Shown: positions 51,693 to 63,099, counted from the first letter of the stretch. The stretch is 64,000 nucleotides of DNA from Erythrobacter sp. F6033 (GCF_023016005.1 NZ_JALKAZ010000001.1:1178001-1242000); one strand, 5' to 3'. Translations and numbers: made by a program. The notes: a model not told the origin generated them from the letters alone.

Positions 51693-52550
51693 TCACTCCC
51701 AGCCATCATCCTTAAGCGACCAAACAGTCTTAGGCGGCTTCGGCTCCACCACCTTCTCCTCGGGCGGCACGGCATTCACCTGCTCCCTCGGCCCTTCCAG
51801 CAGCGTCCGCCGCGCTTCTTCCTCGGCCGCAATCCGCCCCATATCGCGCGTCTTTAGCGCGTCGTAACGCTCCCACGCTTCGCGGGTGTCCTCGGACAGG
51901 GCCTCCCATTCTTGTTTCCGGCGATACTCGGCGGCGCGGCGTAGGCCTTCTATCTTGGCGTCGATGCTCGCGCGGATTTCCTGCGGGGAGGGAGCGTTGG
52001 CTTCGGCTTCCGCCTCCATCTCGGCGCGGATTTCTGCTTTTAGCTTTCGGCGAAGCTGCTTGGCTCGCCGCTTCTCCTGCATTGTTTCGATCGCGTCGGG
52101 CTTGCGCGGCGAAGGCCGGGCATCGGCAGCAAAGCGGCTTGGCGCGCGGTTTTTCAGCAGGAACATCAGCAGCCTGTCATTATAGACGCGGCGCGTGCCG
52201 ACGATTTCCCCCGCGTGATAGACCGGCTCCTCCACACCGTTCAGCGCGCGGTCCATCGCAACATCTTCGATCCGTGCAATGCCGAGGTCGAGCGCGGCCT
52301 CCCATGCTTTGCGAAAGCTCTCTGCCTCGGGATGGCGGCGCAATTTGTAGATATGGTGTTCGCCGACGCCGAGCCGGCGGCAGGCGGCGCGGACGCTTCC
52401 GGTTTCGGCGAGCAGTTCGATAAATTCGCGCTGGCGCGCGGCGCTCCATCCGCCATTGCGCATGCGTTGACGCGGGACGGGGGTGAAATCGGGAATCTGG
52501 CCAGCGGGGACGGGGAGGCGGGCTGTGCGGGGATTGGCTTTGCGGGGCAT
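51693..52550 (-). CDS. Helix-turn-helix protein, phage terminase small-subunit-like
   Basis: A protein of 285 residues. Near residues 40-75 it has a helix-turn-helix of the type GSVRAACRRLGVGEHHIY, followed by a KLRRHPEAESFRKAWEAAL segment, as in terminase small subunits and related DNA-binding proteins of sphingomonads. Residues 155-245 are a long charged helix (Glu/Arg/Ala), and the C terminus is Pro-rich. No large subunit or other phage gene is nearby. Base composition is host-like and G+C-rich, unlike the SIR2-STAND gene 83 bases away. AAGGAA precedes the ATG. The function is unknown. Confidence 0.65.
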   Translation of the reverse strand: MPRKANPRTARLPVPAGQIPDFTPVPRQRMRNGGWSAARQREFIELLAETGSVRAACRRLGVGEHHIYKLRRHPEAESFRKAWEAALDLGIARIEDVAMDRALNGVEEPVYHAGEIVGTRRVYNDRLLMFLLKNRAPSRFAADARPSPRKPDAIETMQEKRRAKQLRRKLKAEIRAEMEAEAEANAPSPQEIRASIDAKIEGLRRAAEYRRKQEWEALSEDTREAWERYDALKTRDMGRIAAEEEARRTLLEGPREQVNAVPPEEKVVEPKPPKTVWSLKDDGWE

Positions 52551-52590
52551 TGTGTTCCTTTGCGCACGCCATCCGGCGCGCGATTTCCTC

Positions 52591-52665
52591 GGCCCTTTGG
52601 GCCTGCGGGCGCCCGGTCAGGCTTGCGGTCCTGCGGACCGTTTGGGTTAAGCCAGAAAAACCCCG
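52591..52665. other. Hairpin-rich G+C segment upstream of the terminase-like gene
   Basis: Within the 261-base gap 52551-52811 there are several inverted repeats close together: GGGCGCCC at 52607-52614, CGGTCC-TGC-GGACCG at 52626-52640, and GGGTT with AACCC around 52643-52665. No gene or recognised element is seen here; the rest of the gap up to 52811 is plain. Confidence 0.35.
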
Positions 52666-52811
52666 TGTAGGACAGAGCAGCTTCGGCCATCGCAAATAAT
52701 GGGCGCAAACCCTCGATTATTGAGCGATTGCAATTATTTCTCCCGAAAGCTGGTGGTGCGTCGCTCTATTTGTCGATAAACATAGCGAATCATTGCATCG
52801 GGGGATTGCTA

Positions 52812-53717
52812 GTGTTTGTTCGTCTCGTCGCCGCGTTTGTGGCTCTTTTTCTTGTCGTTCCTGCCGCCGCGCAAGACAAACCGATTGTCGGTATTGCGCA
52901 GATGGAGGACTTGGCCAAAACTGGTCAGGCCGATAATTTTGTCGCCATGCTGGAAACGGCGATTATCGGCAGCGGAAAGTTCCGGATTATTGAGCGGGCG
53001 CGGCTCGCGACTCTGATGAAGGAACAGGGGCTGGCCAATGGCGGGGTCGTTACGACCAACCGCCCCGGGCAGACAGGCGGGTTCGAAGGCGTCGATTACC
53101 TTATCTACGGCACGATCACCTCGGTTTCCGCCGTGAACAAGTCCGATTTCGGCGGTTCGCTGCTGCGCGGTGTGCTTGGCGGCAACCGCAACCGCAATCA
53201 GGAATGCTACCGCACAAATGTAAGGATGGAAGCCGACATCCGCATCACCGATACGAACACAGGTGAGGTGCTGTTTGCCAAGCGGATCAGCGAGCTTCAG
53301 GAATCGGCGACTGTGTGCGGAGGCGGGCAACAGATCGATAGCTCTGCCCTGATGCGTTCGGCTGCGGATAATGTTGCCACGGGTCTCGTCACAACATTGT
53401 ATCCGATCCAGGTCGCAGCTGTTCAGGGGAACGGGACTGTGATCCTCAATTACGGCGAAGGCGCTGTGCAGCGCGGCGACTATCTGATGGTCTATGGCGA
53501 AAGCACCAGCATTCCCGATCCATCCGGCAATGGCATGATCGAGATTGACGGCGAGAAAATGGGCGCGTTGCAGATCAGCGAAGTCCAGACGGCGTTCTCG
53601 CGCGCTATTCAGGTTACGGCATTCAGTACGCCGCTCGGTGTGGGGGCGATCGCACGACCGACGGACAAGGACACCGTGAAGGCAATGCAAAAGTCGCAGC
53701 GCAAACGTCGCCGTTGA
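52812..53717 (+). CDS. CsgG-like secreted protein
   Basis: An exported protein of 301 residues with a signal peptide ending at AAA-QD. The mature part resembles CsgG-type proteins: VGIAQMEDL near the start, an AIIGSGKFRIIERARLATLM segment (the typical region in which CsgG reads F-x-V-V-E-R), YLIYGTITSV, and VRMEADIRITDTNTGEVL. A C-terminal module reads NYGEGAVQRGDYLMVYGE, like FlgT C-terminal domains. I take the GTG at 52812 with GGGGGA six bases upstream. No lipobox is present, so it may not form a CsgG-like pore. The next gene is a distant relative. Confidence 0.8.
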   Translation: MFVRLVAAFVALFLVVPAAAQDKPIVGIAQMEDLAKTGQADNFVAMLETAIIGSGKFRIIERARLATLMKEQGLANGGVVTTNRPGQTGGFEGVDYLIYGTITSVSAVNKSDFGGSLLRGVLGGNRNRNQECYRTNVRMEADIRITDTNTGEVLFAKRISELQESATVCGGGQQIDSSALMRSAADNVATGLVTTLYPIQVAAVQGNGTVILNYGEGAVQRGDYLMVYGESTSIPDPSGNGMIEIDGEKMGALQISEVQTAFSRAIQVTAFSTPLGVGAIARPTDKDTVKAMQKSQRKRRR

Positions 53718-53740
53718 TTGGCTCACCTGGGGGAATGACA

Positions 53741-54661
53741 ATGTGGAAGCTCGCAATCACAGGCGCGCTCGCCGCTGCCGCAACACTCGGTGCCGGTGGT
53801 GTCGGGCACGCGCAGGAGCGCGTCTCCGTCAATGTCGGGACCATCACCAGCACTCAGACTTGCGCGTATTTCCGGAACTATTCCGGCAGCAGGCTGCGTT
53901 ATAGCGAAGCGGAATATGCGCGCTGGTGGGGCGCGGCGGCGGCTCGCAATTATTACCTGTCGCACACCACGTGGAGCAGCTGGGTCTATAAGGACTGCCA
54001 AACCAACTTTCAGAACCTGAGAAACACGGTTGAAGGTGCGCTTGCATCGACGGGCAGGTTGACCACCGGTCGTGGCGGATACACGCTGGACATCACGATC
54101 AGCGACATTGGCCAGACACCGCCGGCAAATTCTCGTCCGGTTCGCGGTGAAAATTCCTATCGCACCAGCTGGGGCACCGCGACAGCTACGGTTTCGTTTA
54201 CGCTCAAGGATAGCGCGGGCCGCAACATTGATGGCGGTGTTCTGACGAAGCGGATCGAGATGTCCCGCACGCTCAACACCGACACCCTCCGTGTCCGTAC
54301 GTCAGAGCCCGGCGCATCCGTTTACGACCTGATGCAAAACGAAGTCGCTCTCAGCCTCGCGCGCGATGTGACCTTCGCGATTGACCCAATGCGGGTCGTC
54401 GGCGTCGAAGGTGATCTGATCGAGATCAATTATGGCCGCCCGATGCTGCAATTGGGCGATCGGTTGGATGTGAAGAAGACCCGCGGGATCGGTTCGCTGC
54501 GCTACCGCGTGATCTCAGCGAGCGAAACCGACGCGGTTGCCGAGATTGACGGTAACAACGACACTTCGGATATTGAACCGGGCAACACCGTTACATTTAT
54601 CGAGAAAGATTCCGACGCTGCGAATGCCCGCCGGCTGCAGGGTAAGCGCATCCGCCGGTAA
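53741..54661 (+). CDS. Secreted protein, divergent relative of the CsgG-like neighbour
   Basis: An exported protein of 306 residues with a signal peptide ending at GHA-QE. Its order of elements parallels the gene before it: a TVEGALASTGRLTTGRGG segment, a YTLDITISDIG strand, a duplex VSFTLKDSAGRN, a YDLMQNEVALSLARDV helix, and a C-terminal INYGRPMLQLGDRLDV module. The relation is by my alignment by eye. The ATG at 53741 is spaced well from GGGGG; the one at 53735 is too close. Confidence 0.68.
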   Translation: MWKLAITGALAAAATLGAGGVGHAQERVSVNVGTITSTQTCAYFRNYSGSRLRYSEAEYARWWGAAAARNYYLSHTTWSSWVYKDCQTNFQNLRNTVEGALASTGRLTTGRGGYTLDITISDIGQTPPANSRPVRGENSYRTSWGTATATVSFTLKDSAGRNIDGGVLTKRIEMSRTLNTDTLRVRTSEPGASVYDLMQNEVALSLARDVTFAIDPMRVVGVEGDLIEINYGRPMLQLGDRLDVKKTRGIGSLRYRVISASETDAVAEIDGNNDTSDIEPGNTVTFIEKDSDAANARRLQGKRIRR

Positions 54662-54770
54662 TTCCGAGCAAGCGGACCGAAGCCTGGCCCCAAGCGCTCG
54701 CAAAAATTGAATGGGGTAAGCGCGCCAACTTCACTTGGCGTTCACATGCAGCGCGGCTATACGGCTTCCC

Positions 54771-55577
54771 ATGTTCACGACATTCCGCACACCGATCCTT
54801 CGCGCCGCTCTGCTCGGCACCGCAATCACCGCCACGGCCGCCTGTTCGGGAGGCTCTGCCGAAGAGGATGTTGCCTACGTCGCGCGCGATGTCGAATCGC
54901 TTTATGCGGAGGCTCAGCGCCGCCTTGATCGCGGAAACACGCTGCTGGCTGCGGCCTTGTTTGATGAAGTGGAGCGTCAGCACCCTTATTCACCGTGGGC
55001 CCGCCGTGCGCAGTTGATGAGCGCGTTCAGCTATTACATCGCCCGCGATTACAACAAATCGATCCGCAATGCGCAGCGGTTCCTGTCGATCCACCCGGGC
55101 AACAAAGACGCGCCATATGCATATTACCTGATCGCGCTCAGCTATTACGAGCAGATCAGCGATGTGAACCGCGATCAGAAAATCACCGAGCAAGCCAAAT
55201 CGGCTCTGCGCGAAGTGAACCGCCGTTTCCCGCAAACCGAATATGCCGCCGATGCGCGTCTGAAACTTGACCTTGTCGACGATCACCTCGCGGGCAAGGA
55301 AATGGAAATCGGTCGCCATTATCAGCGTTCCGGCCAATGGCTCGCCTCGGCAATCCGGTTCCGCAATGTCGTAGAGAAATTCGATACGACCAGCCACACA
55401 CCCGAAGCACTCTATCGCCTGACAGAGAGCAGCCTTGCACTCGGTCTGCGTCAGGAAGCGGTGAAATACGCCGCTGTTCTGGGTGCCAATTATCCGGGCG
55501 ATGAGTGGTACGAAAAGGCATATGAGCTGGTTCAGGACGAGGCACCGGAATCGGTCGCCTCTGTTGGCGGCAACTAA
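54771..55577 (+). CDS. bamD: Outer-membrane assembly lipoprotein BamD
   Basis: A subunit of the BAM complex, which inserts beta-barrel proteins into the outer membrane. The signal ends in a lipobox (TAAC, Cys22), and the mature part has TPR repeats: LYAEAQRRLDRGNTLLAA, ERQHPYSPWARRAQ, and AQRFLSIHPGNKDAPYAYYL, all BamD signatures. Length is 268 residues. The ATG at 54771 is preferred over an upstream TTG/ATG because it gives a proper signal peptide. recN follows. Confidence 0.94.
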   Translation: MFTTFRTPILRAALLGTAITATAACSGGSAEEDVAYVARDVESLYAEAQRRLDRGNTLLAAALFDEVERQHPYSPWARRAQLMSAFSYYIARDYNKSIRNAQRFLSIHPGNKDAPYAYYLIALSYYEQISDVNRDQKITEQAKSALREVNRRFPQTEYAADARLKLDLVDDHLAGKEMEIGRHYQRSGQWLASAIRFRNVVEKFDTTSHTPEALYRLTESSLALGLRQEAVKYAAVLGANYPGDEWYEKAYELVQDEAPESVASVGGN

Positions 55578-55663
55578 GAAGCCGTTCGCATTGGGGCCAA
55601 TTGTGGGGATTGCTCTGCACCCAGCGTGACGCGCCGAAATTCATGGGTTAAGGCATTGAAACG

Positions 55664-57331
55664 ATGCTGACCCGGCTTTCCATTCGCAACATTGTTTTGA
55701 TCGAGGCGCTGGACCTCGATTTTTCGCGTGGGCTGGGTGTGCTTACGGGCGAAACCGGCGCGGGCAAGTCGATCTTGCTCGATGCCTTGGGCTTGATCCT
55801 GGGTGACCGCGCAGAGACGGCTCTGGTCCGGGCAGGCGAGGCGAAGGCCAGCGTCACCGCCAGTTTCGAATTCGCCGCTTTGCCGGATCTGATCGCGGCA
55901 GCGCTCGACGATGCCGATCTTGAGATTGAGCCGGGCGAGCCTCTGATCATCCGGCGTCAGGTAAAGGCCGATGGCGGCTCCAAAGCCTTTATCAACGATC
56001 AACCGACCAGCGTGGCTTTGCTGCGCGAACTCGCGCCCGCATTGGTCGAGCTGCACGGACAGCACGATGATCGCGGCCTTGTGAACCCGCGCGGGCACAG
56101 GGCTTTGCTGGACAGATATGCGGGCACAGACCTTTCGGGGATGGAGCGGCGCTGGCGCAATTGGGCCAAGGCTCAGGCGCAATTGTCCGAGGCACGCGAT
56201 GAAGTTGAACAGGCCAAGGCTGACCAAGATCTTCTGATCGCGCATCTCGCCGAATTGACCGAGCTTGAGCCGCAAGCGGGCGAAGAAGTGCGCCTCGCTG
56301 GAGCGCGGTCCGATATGCAAAAGGCGGAGAAGCTCTCCGGTGAACTCGAAGATTTGCGCCACATCTGGGAGGGATCGGATTCCCCGCTCGCATCGCTGCG
56401 TGTTGCCGCGCGCAAGCTAGACCGGATTGCCGACCAGCATCCCCTGTTGACCGAGGCGCTCGCTGCGCTTGATCGGGCTGTGATCGAAGCGGGCGAGGCG
56501 GAAGACAAGCTGGAGACCGCCGCGCAGTCGCTCGTGCACGATCCCGCTGCGCTGGACGATGCCGAAACGCGCCTGTTCGAACTGCGCGCGCTGGCGCGGA
56601 AGCACCGCTGCGATGTCGATCACCTGCCTGAACTGATGCGCGAAATGCGCGGGCAATTGGACGCGATCGAAGGCGGCGAGGCGACGCTCGATGCGCTGGA
56701 AGTAGCCGCGAAAGAAGCGCGCACTGCCTATCTGACCATGGCCGAGAAAGCGCATGAAAAGCGCGTAAAAGCGGCCAAGGTGCTGGACAAGGCCGTCGCT
56801 GCGGAACTTGCTCCGCTGAAGCTGGATGCCGCGCGCTTCCTCACCTCGATTGGCAAATTGCCGGAGGAGAAATGGGGTGCGCATGGCATGGACAGCGCGG
56901 AGTTCCTGATCGCCACCAATCCCGGCGCCGACTTTGCGCCGCTGGCTAAGATCGCATCGGGCGGCGAGTTGTCGCGCTTTATCCTCGCGCTGAAAGTGGC
57001 GCTGGCGGAAAAAGGCGGCGCGGCGACGATTATCTTTGACGAGATTGACCGCGGCGTGGGCGGGGCGGTGGCCAGCGCCATCGGAGAACGCCTCGCGCGG
57101 CTTGCCAGCGCGGAAGGGCAATTGCTGGCCGTAACGCACAGCCCGCAAGTCGCCGCGCGCGGCGGGCAACATTACCTGATCGCCAAGGCTTCCAGCGGCA
57201 CTGTGACGAAGACCAGTGTCGTGTTGCTCGACGATGCACAACGCCAAGAAGAGATCGCGCGGATGCTGTCCGGTGCGGAGGTTACGCCTGAGGCAAGGGC
57301 GCAGGCGGATCGTTTGCTGGAGGGGGTTTGA
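55664..57331 (+). CDS. recN: DNA repair protein RecN
   Basis: An SMC-like ATPase that acts at double-strand breaks. The Walker A motif is GETGAGKS (29-36), a long coiled coil fills the middle, and the signature ASGGELSRF and IIFDEIDRGVGG (Walker B) lie near the end, followed by VTHSPQVAARG. Length is 555 residues, normal. The bamD-recN order is conserved in Alphaproteobacteria. Its stop shares a base with the next start. Confidence 0.96.
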   Translation: MLTRLSIRNIVLIEALDLDFSRGLGVLTGETGAGKSILLDALGLILGDRAETALVRAGEAKASVTASFEFAALPDLIAAALDDADLEIEPGEPLIIRRQVKADGGSKAFINDQPTSVALLRELAPALVELHGQHDDRGLVNPRGHRALLDRYAGTDLSGMERRWRNWAKAQAQLSEARDEVEQAKADQDLLIAHLAELTELEPQAGEEVRLAGARSDMQKAEKLSGELEDLRHIWEGSDSPLASLRVAARKLDRIADQHPLLTEALAALDRAVIEAGEAEDKLETAAQSLVHDPAALDDAETRLFELRALARKHRCDVDHLPELMREMRGQLDAIEGGEATLDALEVAAKEARTAYLTMAEKAHEKRVKAAKVLDKAVAAELAPLKLDAARFLTSIGKLPEEKWGAHGMDSAEFLIATNPGADFAPLAKIASGGELSRFILALKVALAEKGGAATIIFDEIDRGVGGAVASAIGERLARLASAEGQLLAVTHSPQVAARGGQHYLIAKASSGTVTKTSVVLLDDAQRQEEIARMLSGAEVTPEARAQADRLLEGV

Positions 57332-57783
57332 TGGAAATTCTGGGCGGAATGCTCTTAATCACTATTTTGCTGACGCTGCTGGGCTCGGTTACGGTGCTGG
57401 CTCTTGCTAGCATGGTGACGTTAGGTCTCGTAACCGAAATGAGTTTCAAACGGCTCTTTTTCGTATCGTTCGGGATTGGGTTGCTGGCCCCGCTTGGGCT
57501 TGCGATATGGGCGTCATCGGTGGTTAGTGAGGAGAGTTTTCAGCTGGAATTGCTGACCGAATTGAATGAGGCGGTATCCGGATCAGAAACTGTTATTGAC
57601 GCTCTCCCGCGCATCCAAGAGCTTCGTCAGCAACTGAGCGATGGCACGATTACTGCGGACGAGTTCGAGACTCAGTTGGAACAGTTGATCGAAGAAACAT
57701 CCGGCGCCCAGATTGAGCTTGAAGGCCCGGAGGTGAAGCCGGAGACGGAGCCGCAGGCTGATACCTTGCCCGAGGGGGAGTGA
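57331..57783 (+). CDS. Membrane protein with acidic tail, unknown
   Basis: A protein of 150 residues with two membrane helices (about 5-30 and 42-60), then a soluble acidic helical part with an SDGTITADEFETQLEQL stretch that resembles the short SHOCT-like motif, and a Glu/Pro-rich end. No family is certain. It overlaps recN by one base and the next gene by one base (TGATG). Confidence 0.7.
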   Translation: MEILGGMLLITILLTLLGSVTVLALASMVTLGLVTEMSFKRLFFVSFGIGLLAPLGLAIWASSVVSEESFQLELLTELNEAVSGSETVIDALPRIQELRQQLSDGTITADEFETQLEQLIEETSGAQIELEGPEVKPETEPQADTLPEGE

Positions 57784-58130
57784 TGGGTTTCGACTATTCG
57801 AAACTCAATGTTCAAGATGAAAGAGGCAAATGGCTTTGCCCAAGTTGCGGGTATTCAGATTGCTTCGACGGTCGGTCATTTAGTGAAGATGGGCCGCTAA
57901 TTGGCACAGGGATATGTCCCTGCTGCATGTACGAACCCGGGTTTGATGACATTGCAGCCGCCTCGGGAACACCCTTTGATGAACCCGTAGAGGCTCTTCG
58001 TTCATATTCTAAAGCTTGGAGAAGCGGCAGTTTGGTTTGGCGTGGTGAACTTTCGTCCAAGCCAATTCACTGGGATGCGGCGAAGCAATTGGAGCAATGG
58101 TTGATGCATTGTCAGCCAGCGTTGAAATAA
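57783..58130 (+). CDS. Cysteine-rich CPCC-type protein
   Basis: A protein of 115 residues. LCPSCGYSDCFDG and GICPCCMYEPGFDD give at least six cysteines in C-x-x-C pairs, as in the CPCC family of small zinc-binding proteins found among toxin-immunity and orphan genes. The C-terminal half (AWRSGSLVWRGELSSKP) has no recognised motif. It follows the membrane protein directly. Function unknown. Confidence 0.65.
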   Translation: MGFDYSKLNVQDERGKWLCPSCGYSDCFDGRSFSEDGPLIGTGICPCCMYEPGFDDIAAASGTPFDEPVEALRSYSKAWRSGSLVWRGELSSKPIHWDAAKQLEQWLMHCQPALK

Positions 58131-58220
58131 CTGGGGCGAACACTCTATGCTCGTAGGGGAGACCGCCAGATTTGACCGTGAGCTTAGAAAGCCGACCTCA
58201 AAACAGATGATAGCGTTGAT

Positions 58221-58705
58221 ATGACAATAGTATTCAAGCTTGTCGCTGTCACCGCGATACTGACCACCCAACCCGCATCGGCCCCAACGCCGCAACCCAT
58301 AACCTTTCCCGGCGCTGCCGAAATCGAGTTAGGCGAATGGCCGCTCGGAAAGGCCGATCCGGGCGCGGTTGAGGCTATGTTCCGGCACGAAATTGTGCGG
58401 ATGGAGGCGCGCTTTGGGCAGAAGTTGGATTTTCTGTGTCTGGGATATTCCTACGGCCAGCCGACCAAGGCATTCTTTGAGCGGTTTTCGGACACTGCCA
58501 CTCCCCTGATGGGGCGTCTCTCTTGCTCGCCTGACCGCAATCGCGATGCCATGGGGGTACTTGTCGAACTCAGCACGATCCGCTGTGAAAAGCTGGTCTG
58601 CTCAGCGAAAACCAATATCAGTTTTGGAAACACGTTTGTGCCCGGCGTGCCGATTTCAGCGCACAAAACGCCGGATGGATGGGCTGTGCGATTGCAGGAA
58701 AGCAA

Positions 58706-58709
<4 letters not shown>
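58221..58709 (+). CDS. Small secreted protein, unknown
   Basis: A protein of 162 residues with a signal peptide ending at ASA-PT (about 21). The mature part has four cysteines (FLCLG, LSCSP, IRCEK, VCSAK) that could form two disulphides. No family is recognised. Its last four bases overlap the GTG of the next gene. Confidence 0.7.
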
Positions 58710-61136
<2,427 letters not shown>

Positions 61137-61152
61137 GTTGGAAGATTTGCCA

Positions 61153-62160
61153 ATGCTGAGAGTATTTCTAGCGTTCTTGGCCTTCGCTCTGCCGATGGAA
61201 GCGCAAGCGTCGGCGAATGAACCTATACCAGTTTCGAGCGATACAGCCGAAATACTGATCGTGCCGTTCGATCCGCCTCTTGATACGCCGCTCAAATACT
61301 CGTTTGTGGAAGTGTCGGAGCAGACTGGCAGAGAGCCTCGGCGAGTGGAATACGAGCAAGAGCTTACTTTTCAGAAGATCGAAGACGGATACCTTTTGCA
61401 ATTGAAAAACATTGCGATCGTCGTAGGCGAGCAGAGGATAGCGCTAAACAAGGAAAGCATTCTCAGAGAGTTTCCTCCTGCGATGGCCGCTCTCTTCTCG
61501 CCCAATCTTGAACCGGTTGAGATCGAATTGGACGCATTCGGCGAGCCGCTTAGGTTGAGGAACTGGGAGGCTACACGAGCTGCAATAATTGCCCAGAAAG
61601 ACTTTTGGATCTCGCAAGTGAGCCCTGAAGTAGCCGAGATTTATCAAGAATCGTTCGAGCTCGTATTTGCTCCAATTAGGAACAGCACACCGGAAGATGC
61701 GGCCTATGTCGCAGTAAAAGGTTGGCCATACATCCTTGGATTTGGCGGTCTTGAGTTGGAAGAAGGCGCTGAGTACGAATTGGATACAGAGATGCAGGTT
61801 GGAATCGCCTCGTCCACAATCGATGCTTTGTCTCTGCTCCGTTTGGACCGAGACGAGCATCGTAACTTGTATTATTCGGAATCCACCCAGGCGGATGAAG
61901 CGCAGCTTTTGATCGCTCTTAAGAATACTTTTGACGAGCTACCGGGGAAATTCCAAAGCCTCCAGACGGAAGAAGTTCAGGAAAAAATTGAGGATGCAAA
62001 GAACACTTTGCAGATGGCTCAAATGATTGATGAACTCGACATCGTTTTTGACGAACGCAGCGGTCTCCCGCTCAGTGCAAAGTCCACGAACTCATTGTTG
62101 ATCAATGCCGAGATTAGCCGAAAAGTTTCATTTTCGATCCGTAGTGTCGATACGAAATGA
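61153..62160 (+). CDS. Secreted protein, unknown
   Basis: An exported protein of 335 residues with a signal peptide ending at AQA-SA (about 18). The mature part is acidic, a mixture of beta strands and a late helical stretch (LLIALKNTFDELPGKF). I recognise no family. The frame extends upstream into ligA, but the ATG at 61153 gives the signal peptide. It follows ligA closely and overlaps the CinA-like gene by four bases. Base composition is slightly lower in G+C than that of its neighbours. Confidence 0.75.
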   Translation: MLRVFLAFLAFALPMEAQASANEPIPVSSDTAEILIVPFDPPLDTPLKYSFVEVSEQTGREPRRVEYEQELTFQKIEDGYLLQLKNIAIVVGEQRIALNKESILREFPPAMAALFSPNLEPVEIELDAFGEPLRLRNWEATRAAIIAQKDFWISQVSPEVAEIYQESFELVFAPIRNSTPEDAAYVAVKGWPYILGFGGLELEEGAEYELDTEMQVGIASSTIDALSLLRLDRDEHRNLYYSESTQADEAQLLIALKNTFDELPGKFQSLQTEEVQEKIEDAKNTLQMAQMIDELDIVFDERSGLPLSAKSTNSLLINAEISRKVSFSIRSVDTK

Positions 62161-62648
62161 TCCTCCGCGAACTCCACCCGCAAGCCGTTCGAATCGCGGA
62201 GGCCCTCAAAGCGCGCGGCGAGAAAATCGCCGTCGCAGACGGAGCGACGGGCGGGTTGATCGGCGCAAGCCTGCTCACGGTGCCCGGCGCGCTCAAATTC
62301 TATGTTGGCGGGGGCATCGTCTATTCGTTCAAGGCCCGCGATGTCCTGTTTGATCTGCCGCGCGAAGCCTATGAAGGCATGCGCTCCGCCACGGAAGAAT
62401 ATGCGCTGCTTCAGGCCCGCGCTATTCGCGACAGGCTCGGTGCGGAATGGGGCATTGCCGAAAGCGGCGCTGCGGGATCAAGCAAGCATCCGATGGGCGT
62501 CGCCTCCGGCAAAAGCGTCGCGGCGGTTGCCGGGCCGCAGCTCGAGCGGACCCAGACCATCGAGACATCAAGCGATGACCGGATCGACAATATGGCGGCG
62601 TTCACCCGCAACGCGCTGAACCTGCTCGAAAGCGCGCTTTCCGAATAA
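62157..62648 (+). CDS. CinA C-terminal-domain protein (nicotinamide-nucleotide amidohydrolase family)
   Basis: A stand-alone CinA domain of 163 residues, a family with NMN deamidase activity in the pyridine-nucleotide cycle. The region ADGATGGLIGASLLTVPGAL matches the CinA signature, but the usual AES-Cys/Thr start is ADG-Ala. IAESGAAG and the C-terminal helix are conserved. With the altered motif the activity is uncertain. It overlaps the preceding secreted-protein gene by four bases. Confidence 0.82.
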   Translation: MILRELHPQAVRIAEALKARGEKIAVADGATGGLIGASLLTVPGALKFYVGGGIVYSFKARDVLFDLPREAYEGMRSATEEYALLQARAIRDRLGAEWGIAESGAAGSSKHPMGVASGKSVAAVAGPQLERTQTIETSSDDRIDNMAAFTRNALNLLESALSE

Positions 62649-62739
62649 ATTTTCGCAGACCTGTCGAATCCGGCTTGCCTCATCCGTCTCAGTGTCAGAG
62701 CCTTGCCGATGTGGCGCGGCCAGTAACGGAGATTGAACG

Positions 62740-63099
62740 ATGCAATACATGCTGCTGATCAATGAAAGCGAAGACGCCTATACGGGCGAGAATGCCGCAC
62801 AGGTGATGGAAGAGACGCTGGCCGGTCATTTGAAGTTGATCGAGAAGCTGACCGAAAGCGGCACCGAATGGTCGGGCAACCGCCTGCGCGAGGCGCATAC
62901 GGCGACCACTTTACGGTACTCTGGTGAAGGCGACGGCGTGCTGCATGACGGCCCTTACGCCGAAACGCATGAAGAGTTGGGCGGGTATTATATCGTTGAT
63001 GCGCCGGATCTCGATGCGGCGGTCGAATGGGCACGGATGATCCCGATCCCCGGTGCCGGATCAATCGAAATTCGCCCTATTTGGCCCGAGGACGAGTGA
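62740..63099 (+). CDS. DGPF-domain (YCII-related) protein
   Basis: A small dimeric ferredoxin-fold protein of 119 residues. The opening MQYMLLINESEDAY and the motif LHDGPYAETHEELGGYYIV are the DGPF signature. GGAG lies upstream of the ATG. Its stop overlaps the GTG of the sigma-factor gene (GTGA). Genes of this kind are the standard partners of ECF42 sigma factors; the molecular role of the DGPF protein is unknown. Confidence 0.88.
   Translation: MQYMLLINESEDAYTGENAAQVMEETLAGHLKLIEKLTESGTEWSGNRLREAHTATTLRYSGEGDGVLHDGPYAETHEELGGYYIVDAPDLDAAVEWARMIPIPGAGSIEIRPIWPEDE

Noticed and set aside
52180..52708. Two minus-strand frames of 155 and 171 codons over the terminase-like gene
   Set aside because: They are alternative frames of a G+C-rich gene; the parts upstream of it are Pro/Arg-rich without any motif.
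56417..57247. Minus-strand frame of 276 codons opposite recN
   Set aside because: Shadow of a G+C-rich gene with all RecN motifs on the plus strand.
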